Source: Clostridiales bacterium GWF2_38_85 (lineage in GTDB: Bacteria; Bacillota; Clostridia; Oscillospirales; CAG-382). From it: DNA of 45,042 nt. Both the position numbers and the translations under genes were made by a program. The notes under the pieces were generated by a model that searched no databases, was not told where the DNA came from, and saw only the letters and a program-made list of their open reading frames with translations. Of this stretch, positions 27,288 through 37,188 are shown one piece after another. Each line of letters opens with the position of its first letter. Within the stretch, counting starts at the first letter, position 1. The stretch spans positions 1 to 45,042 of the forward strand of contig MGOY01000002.1 of the NCBI GenBank assembly GCA_001797275.1, given 5' to 3'.

Positions 27288-27589
27288 ATCACTCCGTCAT
27301 GTTTAGTAAATGTTATACTAATTCGATTTAGAAACAGTGATAAAATTCGAGGAAAAGTTCATGATATATGGACTTTTTCTTAACTAAACCCGAAGGATTT
27401 AGTCTTAATCCTGAAGGATTTAGTTTTGAATTATTATCTACCTGTTTCTTATGAGAAATAGTATTACTTTCTGTTTAGATTATATCACAACGCTTGAAAG
27501 AAAGAAATAACTCATTTTTTTACTCAACTCAACCGTTATTCGAGTTTTATAGTTGAGCGATGGTATTATTTCCATCTTTTAAATGTTCT
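27288..27589. other. Intergenic region with a short tandem repeat
   Basis: No gene. Two near-identical units of about 21 bp with the core gaaggatttagt lie side by side at 27389-27431. They could be a regulator site or a replication-slippage duplication. Confidence 0.4.
27389..27431. repeat. Tandem pair of ~21-bp units
   Basis: cccgaaggatttagtcttaa is followed directly by cctgaaggatttagttttga. They differ at few positions. It lies about 100 bp upstream of the XRE gene start and may be an operator for that regulator, but nothing proves this. Confidence 0.5.
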
Positions 27590-27976
27590 TCACTTTATCT
27601 CCATATCATTGGCAGGCTCATCGGTATGGAAAGCGTTCCTTACAGCATCCTCGCCCAGTTCGTTTATATAGCTGTTGTACTGCTCCCACGAACCACAGCA
27701 TCTGACACCCCAGTCCTTGCACAGCTTTTCGAAGTAAGTTATATCCTCGTCATTCCATCTGTGTTCGAACTCAGCATCAGGAAACATTTCTGACAGCCGC
27801 TTCACGATGGTGTCCGGAGCAGACCATGCTGTAAGGAATCTTATTACTGAGCTACCTTCTTCGTAATCTATGGTATCATCATGCCAATATGAATTCCACT
27901 TAGTGTGCCACTCCCGTGTACAGAAGTCGTTATGGATAGTTTGTGAATATGCTAAGTTACTCAAATAAATTGCCAT
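27590..27976 (-). CDS. Probable truncated DUF1281/YubB-like protein
   Basis: 128 aa. The middle (VIRFLTAWSAPDTIVKRLSEMF then FEHRWNDED) resembles the ferredoxin-like domain of plasmid/phage proteins in the DUF1281/YubB group. The usual N-terminal MANWC..N.L.V region is missing and no ribosome site stands at the right distance from the ATG at 27976, so the gene may have lost its start. Function is unknown. Confidence 0.45.
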   Translation of the reverse strand: MAIYLSNLAYSQTIHNDFCTREWHTKWNSYWHDDTIDYEEGSSVIRFLTAWSAPDTIVKRLSEMFPDAEFEHRWNDEDITYFEKLCKDWGVRCCGSWEQYNSYINELGEDAVRNAFHTDEPANDMEIK

Positions 27977-28084
27977 CCTTTCTTAAATTTTCGATATTTA
28001 ACTTTGCATAATAAAATTAAAGATATAGATTTTTGTTCCTTGGTATGCTATAATAAACAAAATAAAAAGCAAAGTAGGTGCGGC

Positions 28085-28564
28085 ATGCTAAAGATAAATT
28101 TAAAAGAACTTGTGGAACAAATGGACTTTATGCATGATGAGTGGAGCTATTTTGTCAAGAAAACAACAGGGAAAATCATATCTGTTCAGGACCGATATTT
28201 ATCAAGTGCTGACGATACCGAAGAAGAACTTGCAATAGAAATTTTGAAATGGGAACGTGATGAAATCAAAGTTGCAGAAGACATCCTACGGAATTTTGGT
28301 GATTACATTCCTTTGCCAGACAAGTATCTATGGGATGAATACAGCATAATGGAAAAATTCAGCGAGAACTTCCCTGATGGGCATATCAGTGAGTGTCTTT
28401 GTATTTCCATTTCCGGCAAAGGTGCATTTCGACGGTTTAAGGATACCATTAACCGACATGGAATTGCTGAAAAATGGTATTTGTTCAAGGAAACTGCTTT
28501 GACAGAGTTTGCAAAAAAATGGTGCAAGGAAAACGAGCTTGAATGGACGGAGGATACAAAATGA
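28085..28564 (+). CDS. UPF0158-family protein
   Basis: 159 aa from ATG 28085, with aggtg upstream; an upstream in-frame ATG (28004) has no such support. KINLKELVEQMDFM...YLWDEYSIMEKF and KGAFRRFKDTINRHGI...WYLFKE match the UPF0158 family (uncharacterised). It overlaps the next, broken gene as ATGA, so the two formed an operon. Confidence 0.7.
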   Translation: MLKINLKELVEQMDFMHDEWSYFVKKTTGKIISVQDRYLSSADDTEEELAIEILKWERDEIKVAEDILRNFGDYIPLPDKYLWDEYSIMEKFSENFPDGHISECLCISISGKGAFRRFKDTINRHGIAEKWYLFKETALTEFAKKWCKENELEWTEDTK

Positions 28565-29595
28565 GTAAAGTAAAGAATAAAAATACTGCCCCGACAAAGG
28601 AGCAGTGGGAAAAGTTATATGAAGTTGCAGGTGTGATAAAAAATATTGAACCTTGGAATTTTTTGTAGGATACAGATCTTATTACTATCAAGCTGCCGGA
28701 CAGGGATGAGCCTGTCTATATCTCTGTAATGAGACGGAACGGTGAGTGCTATGGAATTGGTGTGTATCCCGGCTATGAATCAATTATGGGATTTTACAGT
28801 TTGCTGAATGCTTCGGAAAATGAGCCCTTGTCATATACAATGAATTTACAAAATTGCTTAATGTGCTATTTTGGCGACCGTGATGAGCTTGCACCAGAAG
28901 AACGGGAGATTATCAAAGGTCTGGGGCTTAAATTCAGAGGGCAAAATAACTGGATATATTTCCGTTAAATGAAGGAAGGCTATTATCCGTGGTTTTTAAA
29001 TGCCCAGCAGGTTGATTTAATTACAACTGCACTGCAAAATTTTGTAATAGCATTCAAATATATTGCATCTGGCGAAATATCAGTGAACTTTGAAAATAAC
29101 GAAACGCTGTTACGATATTATTCGCCCGAAAAAAAGGATTGGCTAAACGGTGCTGTGATAATGCCGCCTATTCCTGTTGAAAAAAGATGCTTAATTATTA
29201 AAGATAAAGAGTTAATTGAAAAATTAAAGGCGCAAAAGAAAATTTCCGTCACACTGGATTTTGACCAGATTTACACATCTGTTCCGATACAGGAAAACAA
29301 GCATGACATTCCGTATTTCCCTCGTCTGCTTTTAATTGTGGACAGAAGCAGTGGCTACTGCATTACTCAAAATATGCTTGGAAAAGATGACATAAGTGAA
29401 AATGCCATTATTTCTGCACTGTATGATTACATTATGAAGTATGGCAGACCAAAGACCATTTATGTTCGAGACGAAAAATTCAGCTCATATATTGAACATC
29501 TGTGCAAACAAATAGGAGTTCAAATTATTTGTGGCAAAGGAATGAGGAACATAAACGCACTGGCAGAGGATATAGCGGAACTCATGAATAGATAA
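28561..29595 (+). pseudogene. DUF6930/DUF7309-like gene with two in-frame stops
   Basis: A single frame of 345 codons is interrupted by TAG (28666-28668) and TAA (28966-28968). All three pieces stay in the same frame and flow into one another: NFL-stop-DTDLI, then IYFR-stop-MKEGYYPW. The first stop is probably a changed Trp codon and the second a changed Ser codon. Recognisable blocks are IGVYPGYESIMGFYSLL, CYFGDRDEL, LGLKFRGQNNW and YYPWFLNAQQ. Family naming is from memory. Without readthrough only fragments would be made. Confidence 0.75.
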
Positions 29596-29599
29596 TTTA

Positions 29600-30337
29600 C
29601 TATTTTTTACCCAGTGCTTTTAACCACGATAAAAGCTCAGTGTCATTCTGCCAAACAGGAACTGTTTCAGGTGCCAATTGCATATACGCTTTTTCAAGAG
29701 CGTTCCGCTTCATTTCCGGATCAGCTTTCGCATAGACCTCAGTTGTAGAAATATCTACATGCCCTAAGAAATCTCGGATATAAATTAAGTTGACTCCAGA
29801 CTGAAGCAAATGCATGGCTTTGCTGTGCCGCAAACAATGTGACGAGAATTTTTTTGGTAAAGTAGTGTAAATGTCCACCCCATTGTCAGCCATTTGCTTT
29901 AATGAGTGAACGGCAAATGTATGCCGCAAATCGTGTAAACGACGATCTAATCCCTTACCTCTGTGTGGGATTCCCGATTCAAACAGTGCATCTCTGAAGA
30001 TATTGTATATGGCTTGTGTTGAATACTTCCGCTTTCCGCCATTAGGGGAAAAGAAAAAATCTTTTGTGTCGGAATTTTTAAGGAAAGCATCAAAATGTTT
30101 TTGACAAGCAGCTATTAAGCTTTTTGACATTGGAGCCAGTCTGTCTTTATCATATTTGGTTTCCCATATAGTCAAAACACCATTTATCAAGTCCACATCG
30201 CAAATTCTAAGATTAACTGCTTCAGATATTCTCAAACCGCTACCATAAAGAATTCGGACAATAACTGCACTGTTAATTCTGCTTATTGAATGTGGCTTTT
30301 TCCCTATCCATAAATCCAAAGCATTCAACAACTGCAA
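29600..30337 (-). pseudogene. Chimeric, truncated tyrosine recombinase
   Basis: 245 aa with two copies of the H-x-L-R-H box: RLHDLRHTFAVHSL is followed 30 residues later by SSHCLRHSKAMHLLQSG. The first part (ILYGSGLRISEA...) comes from one integrase and lacks its Tyr end. The second brings GHVDISTTEVYAKA with the catalytic Tyr from another. A deletion between two tandem integrases, as in Tn554-type or other clostridial arrangements, explains this. The N-terminal SAM-like domain is also missing; the frame runs on upstream to about 30418 without a convincing start. It is probably inactive and was the recombinase of this island. Confidence 0.8.
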
Positions 30338-30813
30338 AAATACAACATAAAATCGAATAACATAGCAAAGATATGCTTGAATTTTCGCTCGCCAAATGAA
30401 GTTTTGAATGATTATTTAGCATTGATGTAAGGTAAATATGGTTTATGCCTGACTGCGGTCAGTCAAACCCATACAAATATTATATCAAAAGTGTGTATCA
30501 AGGGTTTCGCAAGCGACTTTGTCGCCCTTGACAAAGTGAGCTTGAAGCAAATTTTATTTTTTACCTAAAGTGTCACCTGTCATTGACACTTGTACGGTGT
30601 TCCGCAGGATGAACTGAATATGTTTTTGCAATTCTTAAAAATGTCACATTTTTATGGTAATATATGAGCAAGAAACACTTTGTTAATCTTTATATAGTAT
30701 AATAATTTTAATAAGAGGACTTTCTTCGATGCATAGCCTTACATTATAATTTATATATTGCAAGGTTTATTTGGATTTGTTATGTTATACTGTATGAAAA
30801 AGGAGGGTGTTAA
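30338..30813. other. Intergenic region with hairpins
   Basis: The first part is decayed integrase sequence. Dyads occur near 30440-30470 (ggttt/aaacc with tgact/agtca inside) and 30508-30537 (caaggg/cccttg). They could be recombinase sites or terminators. No gene is supported. Confidence 0.35.
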
Positions 30814-31761
30814 ATGGATAGGGTTGAAAAGTTAAATAAGTCTATTGCATACATTGAAGAAAACCTTAATTCAAGTATTAATTACAATGAATTATGTCGT
30901 ATATGCTGTTGTTCTTTGCCGACATTTCAGCAGTTGTTTTCATTAACTTGCGGTATTCCAGTTTCAGAGTATATTCGCAATAGACGAATGTCAGTTGCAG
31001 CACATGAATTGATTTATACTGATATTAAAATTATCGACTTAGCTATGAATTTGGGATATGATTCCCCTGAAGCATTCACAAGAGCTTATCGATCATTTCA
31101 CGGGATACCACCTTCAGTTACAAGAAAAATAGGTGCGTATGAGGAATATCTTAGAGCGTCTATACAAATTCAAGTTTATGGGGGTAAATTTAAAATGGGA
31201 ACAAAACCTATTGTTTTAATTGAAACTGACAATTTGATAATACGCAAATTTAGACCTGATGACTGGAAAGACCTGCAAGAAATTTCTCTATCAAATGCAA
31301 ATTCTGAATTTGGTGATTGTGACGAACAATGGCCTACAGATGATAACGGAATTAAAGGAGCTTGTGATTATTTTTCAAACGAGCATCAATTTTGGGCAGT
31401 TGAGGTAAAAGCTCTTAAAAAGGTTGTCTGCTTTATAAATTTTAATTATATTGATGAAAACCAATCACTCAATATCGGGCATGTTATAAATCTAAAATAT
31501 CTCGGCAATAACTACGAATATGAGGCATTAAAAGCATTATATAATTATGGTTTTTTAGAACTGGGTGCATTGAGCATTTCTGCAACATGGACTTTAGCTG
31601 ATAACGAAAAATTAGCTCCATTACAAAAGCTTGGAATGAAAATTGTGAATACCTTTAATGCAAATAAGTTTTAACCAAATCCTGACGGGATTACATCTCA
31701 ATTTGAAGCTTGCAGTTTGAAGATTACAAGAGAAGAATGGATAACAAATCCAGCTAAATGA
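30814..31761 (+). pseudogene. AraC-type HTH fused to GNAT acetyltransferase, premature stop
   Basis: The start follows GGAGGG. Residues 1-110 are an AraC double helix-turn-helix (YIEENLNSSINYNELCRICC, MNLGYDSPEAFTRAYRSFHG, PPS). From about 130 a GNAT domain follows (ETDNLIIRKFRPDDWKDL, IGHVINLKYLGNN, ATWTLADNEKLAPLQKLGM). A TAA at 31672-31674 ends the 286-aa frame, but the same frame continues with FEACSLKITREEW, the normal end of such domains, to 31761. The stop is therefore probably a recent nonsense change. The truncated protein may keep its DNA-binding half. Confidence 0.7.
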
Positions 31762-31818
31762 GTAGCAAGTTATTTTATAAACAAATTTCATTTATAAAAG
31801 AAACCAATATCACCTCCA

Positions 31819-31847
31819 AGCGAGTAGATAATCTGCTCGCTTTTTTT
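31819..31847 (+). terminator. Rho-independent terminator
   Basis: agcgagtaga (31819-31828) pairs with tctgctcgct (31832-31841), including one G-U, followed by seven T's. It ends the AraC-GNAT transcript. Confidence 0.85.
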
Positions 31848-31896
31848 ATACCCAAAATCAACTCTTGCGAGTATTATATAATTTCATATGAAAGTA

Positions 31897-33612
31897 TTAT
31901 GTCTCTCTCATTGAAATAAATGATTGTAATAGATTCAATCTTCCATAACCCCATTGTAGATTAGGATATATTGTTTCTGGCGAACGAGAACATCCCCTGA
32001 TAAGGTAAGCTTTAATCTGATATGTACTGAGTGCAATATCATTTTTTTCAATAATCCCCCATTGCATCATGAGTGCACACGCTCCGGAAGTTATTGCAGT
32101 GGAAACACTAGTACCATTCATTGTCCCATATCCTTCAGGATAAACACCACCTATATCAACACCGGGAGCTACAAAATCAGGCGCCATCATGGGAAGCCTT
32201 GTTGGTCCCCATGATGTTTGAGAATAAAGACTATTATCAAACGAATTATATGATCCGCAAGAAATCGGCCCTAGAGCTGTGCTGGGTATTACAACTGTTG
32301 TATAAGGATTTGGTAATAAAAATTCGACATTTGGTGAAATAAAACCTGTTATTGGTAACCATGCATGATATTCACCATTTAAAATAATATCCCCTCGTAC
32401 AATTATATTCCATATACCACGAGTTGCATTAATTAATTTTATTACCGTCCTTTGACTTCCACTACCTCTGCTTGGAAAGTAGTATTCAACAATAACCGTT
32501 GCTTTCTCAAAAACAAGCTTTGCTTCAAATTTGACACCTGATTTTGCTGGTATTCTGGTTATTAATTCACCTGTCGGAGATCGTATAGCCACTGAAATTC
32601 TATCAGAAGCATTATTCCACATTGATATATAAATATCACTTGCATTATCACCAACTCTTAGTTCAACATTCTGTTCCTCACCTTGCTTAATCATTTTTCC
32701 AAAGAAATGGTGCTTTGCCTGACTTTCGTTACCAACGGATGTGCAAATACAAATACCTGTTAATTTACTAATATCACTCAAGTAATCTTCAAATAACGAA
32801 TAGCCGTCATGACTGCCAAAACTCGTACCAATTCCTAGACATATGACTGCAGGACGACCAAGTTCCTCCGATTTTTTTACTATGTATTCAATCCCTACCA
32901 TTACTGCGGATGATTCGTAAGCATTATCTTGCTCAGGAGGAATAAGATATTTTTCTAAATAATATGGTCTTGCTTTTTTTAATTTCACAATAAGTAATTC
33001 AGCGTCAGGTGCAGCACCTATAAAATCATCTACTTCACGTCCTGCTGCAATAGATGCTAAAAAGGTACCATGACCAACTGTATCTTTTTGAGGAACAATT
33101 GAATAAGGATCATCAGACTTTAGGGCTTGATTTATTTGTTCTTGAGTATATTCCGTTCCGAGCATAAATCCATATGGTAATGAATGCCCAAATGTTTGAT
33201 CAAAAATACCTACTATTTTACTTGTACCGTCTTCATATTTAAAAACATCTTTTGTATAATCTATCCCAGTATCAATAATCCCAATTAACACGCCTTGACC
33301 CCGTAGATTTAGAAATGGTTGTTGTATGACTTGAATTATACCGGCTGCTTCAAGAGCTTGATGATCTAAAAGTCCTAATACTGTGGATTCTGCTGCTATA
33401 AAAGCAGATCCTAGTTCCTGACTAACCTTTTCTATTTTTTCTTTGCTTGTATATGCTACTAAATATTCACCGATTAATGAAAATGTTGGATATATATATG
33501 GTTTATCTTTGATGTATTCAAGAAAATATTCGCTATTTTGTACAATAAAATCAACTGTATCCGGAGCTACGAGAAATTCATTAAAAGTATCATATCCATT
33601 ATATGAACTCAT
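31897..33612 (-). CDS. Subtilisin-like serine protease (Csp-type), copy 2
   Basis: 571 aa, with GGAGG upstream. The S8 triad is intact: Asp114 (IIDTGIDYT), His181 (GHGTFLASIAAG) and Ser502 (MNGTSVSTA). Between His and Ser lies the large jelly-roll-like insert typical of clostridial Csp germination proteases. The N-terminal 100 residues look like a prodomain with no export signal. Csp proteases activate cortex hydrolases during spore germination, and related proteins occur elsewhere in clostridia, so the substrate is open. It follows a near-identical copy after a 38-bp gap. Confidence 0.85.
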   Translation of the reverse strand: MSSYNGYDTFNEFLVAPDTVDFIVQNSEYFLEYIKDKPYIYPTFSLIGEYLVAYTSKEKIEKVSQELGSAFIAAESTVLGLLDHQALEAAGIIQVIQQPFLNLRGQGVLIGIIDTGIDYTKDVFKYEDGTSKIVGIFDQTFGHSLPYGFMLGTEYTQEQINQALKSDDPYSIVPQKDTVGHGTFLASIAAGREVDDFIGAAPDAELLIVKLKKARPYYLEKYLIPPEQDNAYESSAVMVGIEYIVKKSEELGRPAVICLGIGTSFGSHDGYSLFEDYLSDISKLTGICICTSVGNESQAKHHFFGKMIKQGEEQNVELRVGDNASDIYISMWNNASDRISVAIRSPTGELITRIPAKSGVKFEAKLVFEKATVIVEYYFPSRGSGSQRTVIKLINATRGIWNIIVRGDIILNGEYHAWLPITGFISPNVEFLLPNPYTTVVIPSTALGPISCGSYNSFDNSLYSQTSWGPTRLPMMAPDFVAPGVDIGGVYPEGYGTMNGTSVSTAITSGACALMMQWGIIEKNDIALSTYQIKAYLIRGCSRSPETIYPNLQWGYGRLNLLQSFISMRET

Positions 33613-33650
33613 TTATTTAATGTACCTCCCATATAATTTTAGTTTCATTA

Positions 33651-35357
33651 TTAAATACCTTTAATAATTTTATAAGCTTGATACAAATTCAATCTGCCAT
33701 AACCCCATTGAAAATTTGGATAATCAATATCTGGTGATTGCGATGCGCCTTGTATCAGGTAAGCACGTATCTGATATGTACTAAGTGAAATATCGTTTTT
33801 TTCTACTATACCCCATTGCAATATTAAGGCACAAGCTCCAGCAGTTATTGCAGCAGCAACACTTGTACCACTCATAACACCAAATCCATCCGGATAAACA
33901 CCACCAACATTAACACCGGGTGCTACAAAATCTGGTGTAATTAAATATATGCGATTTGGACCCCATGAAGATTCAGGATATAAATTATTATTTCTTGTAT
34001 TATAAGCGCCACAATTAATGGTACCTATAGCTGTTGCCGGTATAGTTGTCGTAAAATATGGATCAGGTGTAACGAATTTTACGCTTGGATCTACAAATCC
34101 TGTCATCGGCAGGTATACATGATAATCGCCTTCCTGCACCATATCTCCATGAACAAGTACAGTCCATATGCCCGGTGATGGGTTGTAAATTTTAATATCA
34201 GTATTCTGTCCTCCCGTAACTCGTATGGGCATATAATATTCCACAACAATACTGGATTTATCAAAAATAAAAGTTGAACTATATTTAATGCCAGGTTTAG
34301 CGGGAATTCGTTGAAGCAATTCACCATATGGAGACTTTATAGATACCGATAACCTGTCTGAATTTTTATTCCACATTGATAAGTATATACAGCCGACGTT
34401 TTCACCAACTGTTACTTGAACCGGCTGTATGTCATTTGTAAAATTCAATTTACCAGAGAAATGATGATCTGCTTGACTTTCATTACCGGTTGCTACGCAA
34501 ACACAAACTCCGATTTGTTGTCCGACAAAAGTAATATATTGTTCAAGAATTGAAAAGCCATTACGGCTGCCGAAATTTGTACCAATACCTAGACAAATGA
34601 CAACAGACCGATCAAGCTCATTAGCTTTTTTTAGTATATAATCCACACCAATTATAAGGCCAGTTGATGAAAAAGCATTTTCTTGTTCCATAGGTACACA
34701 ATATTTTTCTCGATAATAAGATCTTGCTTTTTTCAATTTAACAACTATAAGTTCAGCATCTGGTGCTGCTCCTGTGAAACCATTTATTTTTCGCCCAGCT
34801 GCAATAGATGCTAAGAATGTACCATGACCAACTGTATCTTTTTGCGGCACAATTGAATAAGGATCATTAGACTTTAATGCTTCATTTATTTGTTCTTGAG
34901 TATATTCAATACCAATTACAAGGTCCTTCGAATAAGAACTTCTTGTTGTTTGATCATATAAACTAACAATTTTACTTGTACCATCTTTATATCTAAACGC
35001 TTCATTTGTATAGTCTATACCGGTATCAACTATACCAACTAAAACACCTTTACCCGTCAAATTTAAATTTGGATCTTGTTGAACTTGTGTAATACCAGAT
35101 GCTTCGAGACTCTCCTGATCAAGTAACCCCATAACCATTGATTCCGCACCTTTAAAAGTAGAACCTAAATCTTCTATAGCTTTATCAATGTTTTTTTTAT
35201 CTATATATGCAACAACATACCCGCCGGCTAATTCTCTTGCAAGAAGAATATATGGATTCTTTTCTACATATTTATATAAACCGTCACTTTTTTGTATTGT
35301 AAAATCTACTGTATTTGGTGAATCAATAAATTCCTCAATAGTTTTATATCCATCCAT
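33651..35357 (-). CDS. Subtilisin-like serine protease (Csp-type), copy 1
   Basis: 568 aa, with ATGGAGG-type spacing before the start. The triad is Asp111 (IVDTGIDYT), His178 and Ser499 (MSGTSVAAA). It shares most motifs with the next gene, including WGYGRLNL at the C-terminus. A dead relative at 12645-13072 is closer to this copy, sharing GDMVQEGDYH and EKNDISLSTYQIRAYLIQG. Unlike the CspC and CspA proteins of some species, both copies here keep all three catalytic residues. It is first in a two-gene operon, with a 530-bp gap upstream. Confidence 0.85.
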   Translation of the reverse strand: MDGYKTIEEFIDSPNTVDFTIQKSDGLYKYVEKNPYILLARELAGGYVVAYIDKKNIDKAIEDLGSTFKGAESMVMGLLDQESLEASGITQVQQDPNLNLTGKGVLVGIVDTGIDYTNEAFRYKDGTSKIVSLYDQTTRSSYSKDLVIGIEYTQEQINEALKSNDPYSIVPQKDTVGHGTFLASIAAGRKINGFTGAAPDAELIVVKLKKARSYYREKYCVPMEQENAFSSTGLIIGVDYILKKANELDRSVVICLGIGTNFGSRNGFSILEQYITFVGQQIGVCVCVATGNESQADHHFSGKLNFTNDIQPVQVTVGENVGCIYLSMWNKNSDRLSVSIKSPYGELLQRIPAKPGIKYSSTFIFDKSSIVVEYYMPIRVTGGQNTDIKIYNPSPGIWTVLVHGDMVQEGDYHVYLPMTGFVDPSVKFVTPDPYFTTTIPATAIGTINCGAYNTRNNNLYPESSWGPNRIYLITPDFVAPGVNVGGVYPDGFGVMSGTSVAAAITAGACALILQWGIVEKNDISLSTYQIRAYLIQGASQSPDIDYPNFQWGYGRLNLYQAYKIIKGI

Positions 35358-35887
35358 AACAATTCCTCCATTTTAGTATTAATCAATATATTATATGTTA
35401 TGTTAAACAAATCGGAACTATAACATTTGTGATAATAATTAATGAAAGTATTATTTAAAAAATAAAAATGTAATTAATATTTTATATGTAATGTCCTCAA
35501 TAGTCCTATCATATCAAATTTCATACTACTGCACAATGAGTATTTCCGACTGCTATTATCTTATCTGCGAATATATAAAAGATGAAAAATAGAATGGATA
35601 AAGTTATATATAGCAAAGTAATTCAAGGATATATAACTATAACTTAAAATTGAATACATATGATACTTGAATATGTAAGTCAGAGGAATGTTCTGAAAAA
35701 ATAAAAGACAGAATAGAAGTTTGATTGAAATGAAAAACTTGGAAAAAATAAAGTATGGGAAATCTATACTATAAACGATCATCTATTTTTTTATGACATT
35801 TTAATATATAATTTAAAAGAGAGGGTACTATACCCTCTCATAGTCATTTTTAATCATATATAAATATAGATTATAATTAAATAATCA
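35358..35887. other. Intergenic region between protease and gas vesicle operons
   Basis: Strongly AT-rich, no gene supported. It presumably holds the protease promoter (right of 35357 on the minus strand) and ends with the gas vesicle operon terminator at 35820-35838. Confidence 0.5.
35820..35838 (-). terminator. Terminator of the gas vesicle operon
   Basis: agagggta (35820-35827) pairs perfectly with taccctct (35831-35838) around a 3-nt loop. On the minus strand it is followed by ctttt. It lies 50 bp past the last gene. Confidence 0.75.
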
Positions 35888-36286
35888 TTAACAGTCATCT
35901 GTTAATGGCATGCTTATTCTTTCAGTTCCTGAAGTTAATTGTAGTAATGGTATATATAAAAGCTTAAGATTGAATTCACTGTGTTCTCGCATATACTCAC
36001 CATTATATTTATGGGGATGATGGTGAGTATACATATTGTCATATTCTTTATAACTATTATTAAGCTGAGTATCCTTTATTTTATTATCTGAAAGCTTCAA
36101 AGCCAGTTTATTTGCAAGTTCCTCCGAAGAACATAAATAATTTTTAATCTCATCTATATTTGAACACTCCATCGCTTTCATAATATTTCTGATGAGTTCA
36201 TTTTCCAACCGTGTTTTGTATTCATCTGGAATATCTACTTTAGAGACTACATTATCGACATAGTTTAATATTTCCTGGTTCTGCAT
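35888..36286 (-). CDS. HAAS-like domain protein at the operon end
   Basis: 132 aa; the ATG at 36286 follows aagggg at 8 nt. The N-terminal 70 residues (YKTRLENELIRNIMKAMECS then SSEELANKLA) resemble the helical HAAS domain that precedes membrane parts of Bacillus signalling proteins. A His-rich linker (THHHPHK) follows, and the end (EFNLKLLYIPLLQLTSG) recalls the short strand after HAAS. No membrane helix is present. Its gas vesicle role, if any, is unknown; it may just be transcribed with the operon. Confidence 0.5.
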   Translation of the reverse strand: MQNQEILNYVDNVVSKVDIPDEYKTRLENELIRNIMKAMECSNIDEIKNYLCSSEELANKLALKLSDNKIKDTQLNNSYKEYDNMYTHHHPHKYNGEYMREHSEFNLKLLYIPLLQLTSGTERISMPLTDDC

Positions 36287-36389
36287 TGATGTCACCCCTT
36301 TTACGAAAGCTTAATACAAATGAAGACCTCTATATTTATTATATGTAGATAACTGTATAATAGTTAATTCAACAATGAGCATTGCCGTG

Positions 36390-37169
36390 TTAACAAAAGC
36401 TGTAAGGCGGCCATGGACCGGTCATCTCTATCGTCAGACCGCTTTTTTCATAGTCACTAATAGATACATCGATCTGCTCCTTAAATAATTCTTTGTTTTC
36501 TTTTTTTATGAGAAAAGCGTAATTTGATATCATCGGAATATTAATCCCTGTAATTTCTTTCGCAAGTATTTTATTTGATTTTGTCTCGGCTGCAACAGCA
36601 CTTACCTTATCTATAATACCGTTAACAATCTTATATACCTTGGCTTGTATTTTATCATCCAGTTCACTTTCAAATTTTTTCTTTAAAAAAAAGGCAGCTC
36701 CCTTGGACTTACCAACCAATATTTTTTCAAAATTCTTTATCTCTTCGTCCATGCAACTATCTTTGTATTTTTTTAAATCACAGTATATTTTTACACTCAT
36801 TTCCTCATTGCCGATTATTTTTACAAAAGTTTCGGCAAACAACTTGGAATTATCGGATATCATATTCTTGACATGCTCGGAATCAGTGAAAATAGTTAAA
36901 AATTTCATAGGGATAATATCTATTACCGAATTTATTTCCAATATGACATTCATGAAATCTGTAGCCTTTTCCTTAAGCCAGTTTATATCCTCGCCTTTTC
37001 CTGCCATTTTTTCTTCGCTGTATTCGTCCAGGTCTACATCGCTGACTATAGCATATAGATTTTCATTGTTTATAAGATACAATTTATTTATACCGTCAAG
37101 ACCATATATGTTAAAAGTATTTTCATCGATTGTATTTGCAATGCAATAAACGAGAATACCTGTATTCAT
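36390..37169 (-). CDS. GvpF/GvpL-family gas vesicle protein (third copy)
   Basis: 259 aa; the ATG at 37169 follows GGAGGG at 8 nt. LVYCIAN, NLYAIVSDVDLDEY, IIPMKFLTIF, the ISNYAFLIKKE block and TGPWPPYSFC at the end are hallmarks of GvpF/L. GvpF/L proteins bind GvpA and other accessory proteins and help nucleate vesicles. It is the last recognisable gvp gene and one of three F/L copies. Confidence 0.9.
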   Translation of the reverse strand: MNTGILVYCIANTIDENTFNIYGLDGINKLYLINNENLYAIVSDVDLDEYSEEKMAGKGEDINWLKEKATDFMNVILEINSVIDIIPMKFLTIFTDSEHVKNMISDNSKLFAETFVKIIGNEEMSVKIYCDLKKYKDSCMDEEIKNFEKILVGKSKGAAFFLKKKFESELDDKIQAKVYKIVNGIIDKVSAVAAETKSNKILAKEITGINIPMISNYAFLIKKENKELFKEQIDVSISDYEKSGLTIEMTGPWPPYSFC

Positions 37170-37188
37170 CAATTTCACCCTCCCAGCA

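Noticed and set aside
28666-28668. TAG read as pyrrolysine in the DUF6930/7309-like gene
   Set aside because: The same gene also has an in-frame TAA, and genes around it are decayed; mutation is simpler.
35561-35782. Minus-strand frame before the protease genes
   Set aside because: Only a low-complexity Phe/Ile/Tyr-rich product without a ribosome site, in AT-rich intergenic DNA.
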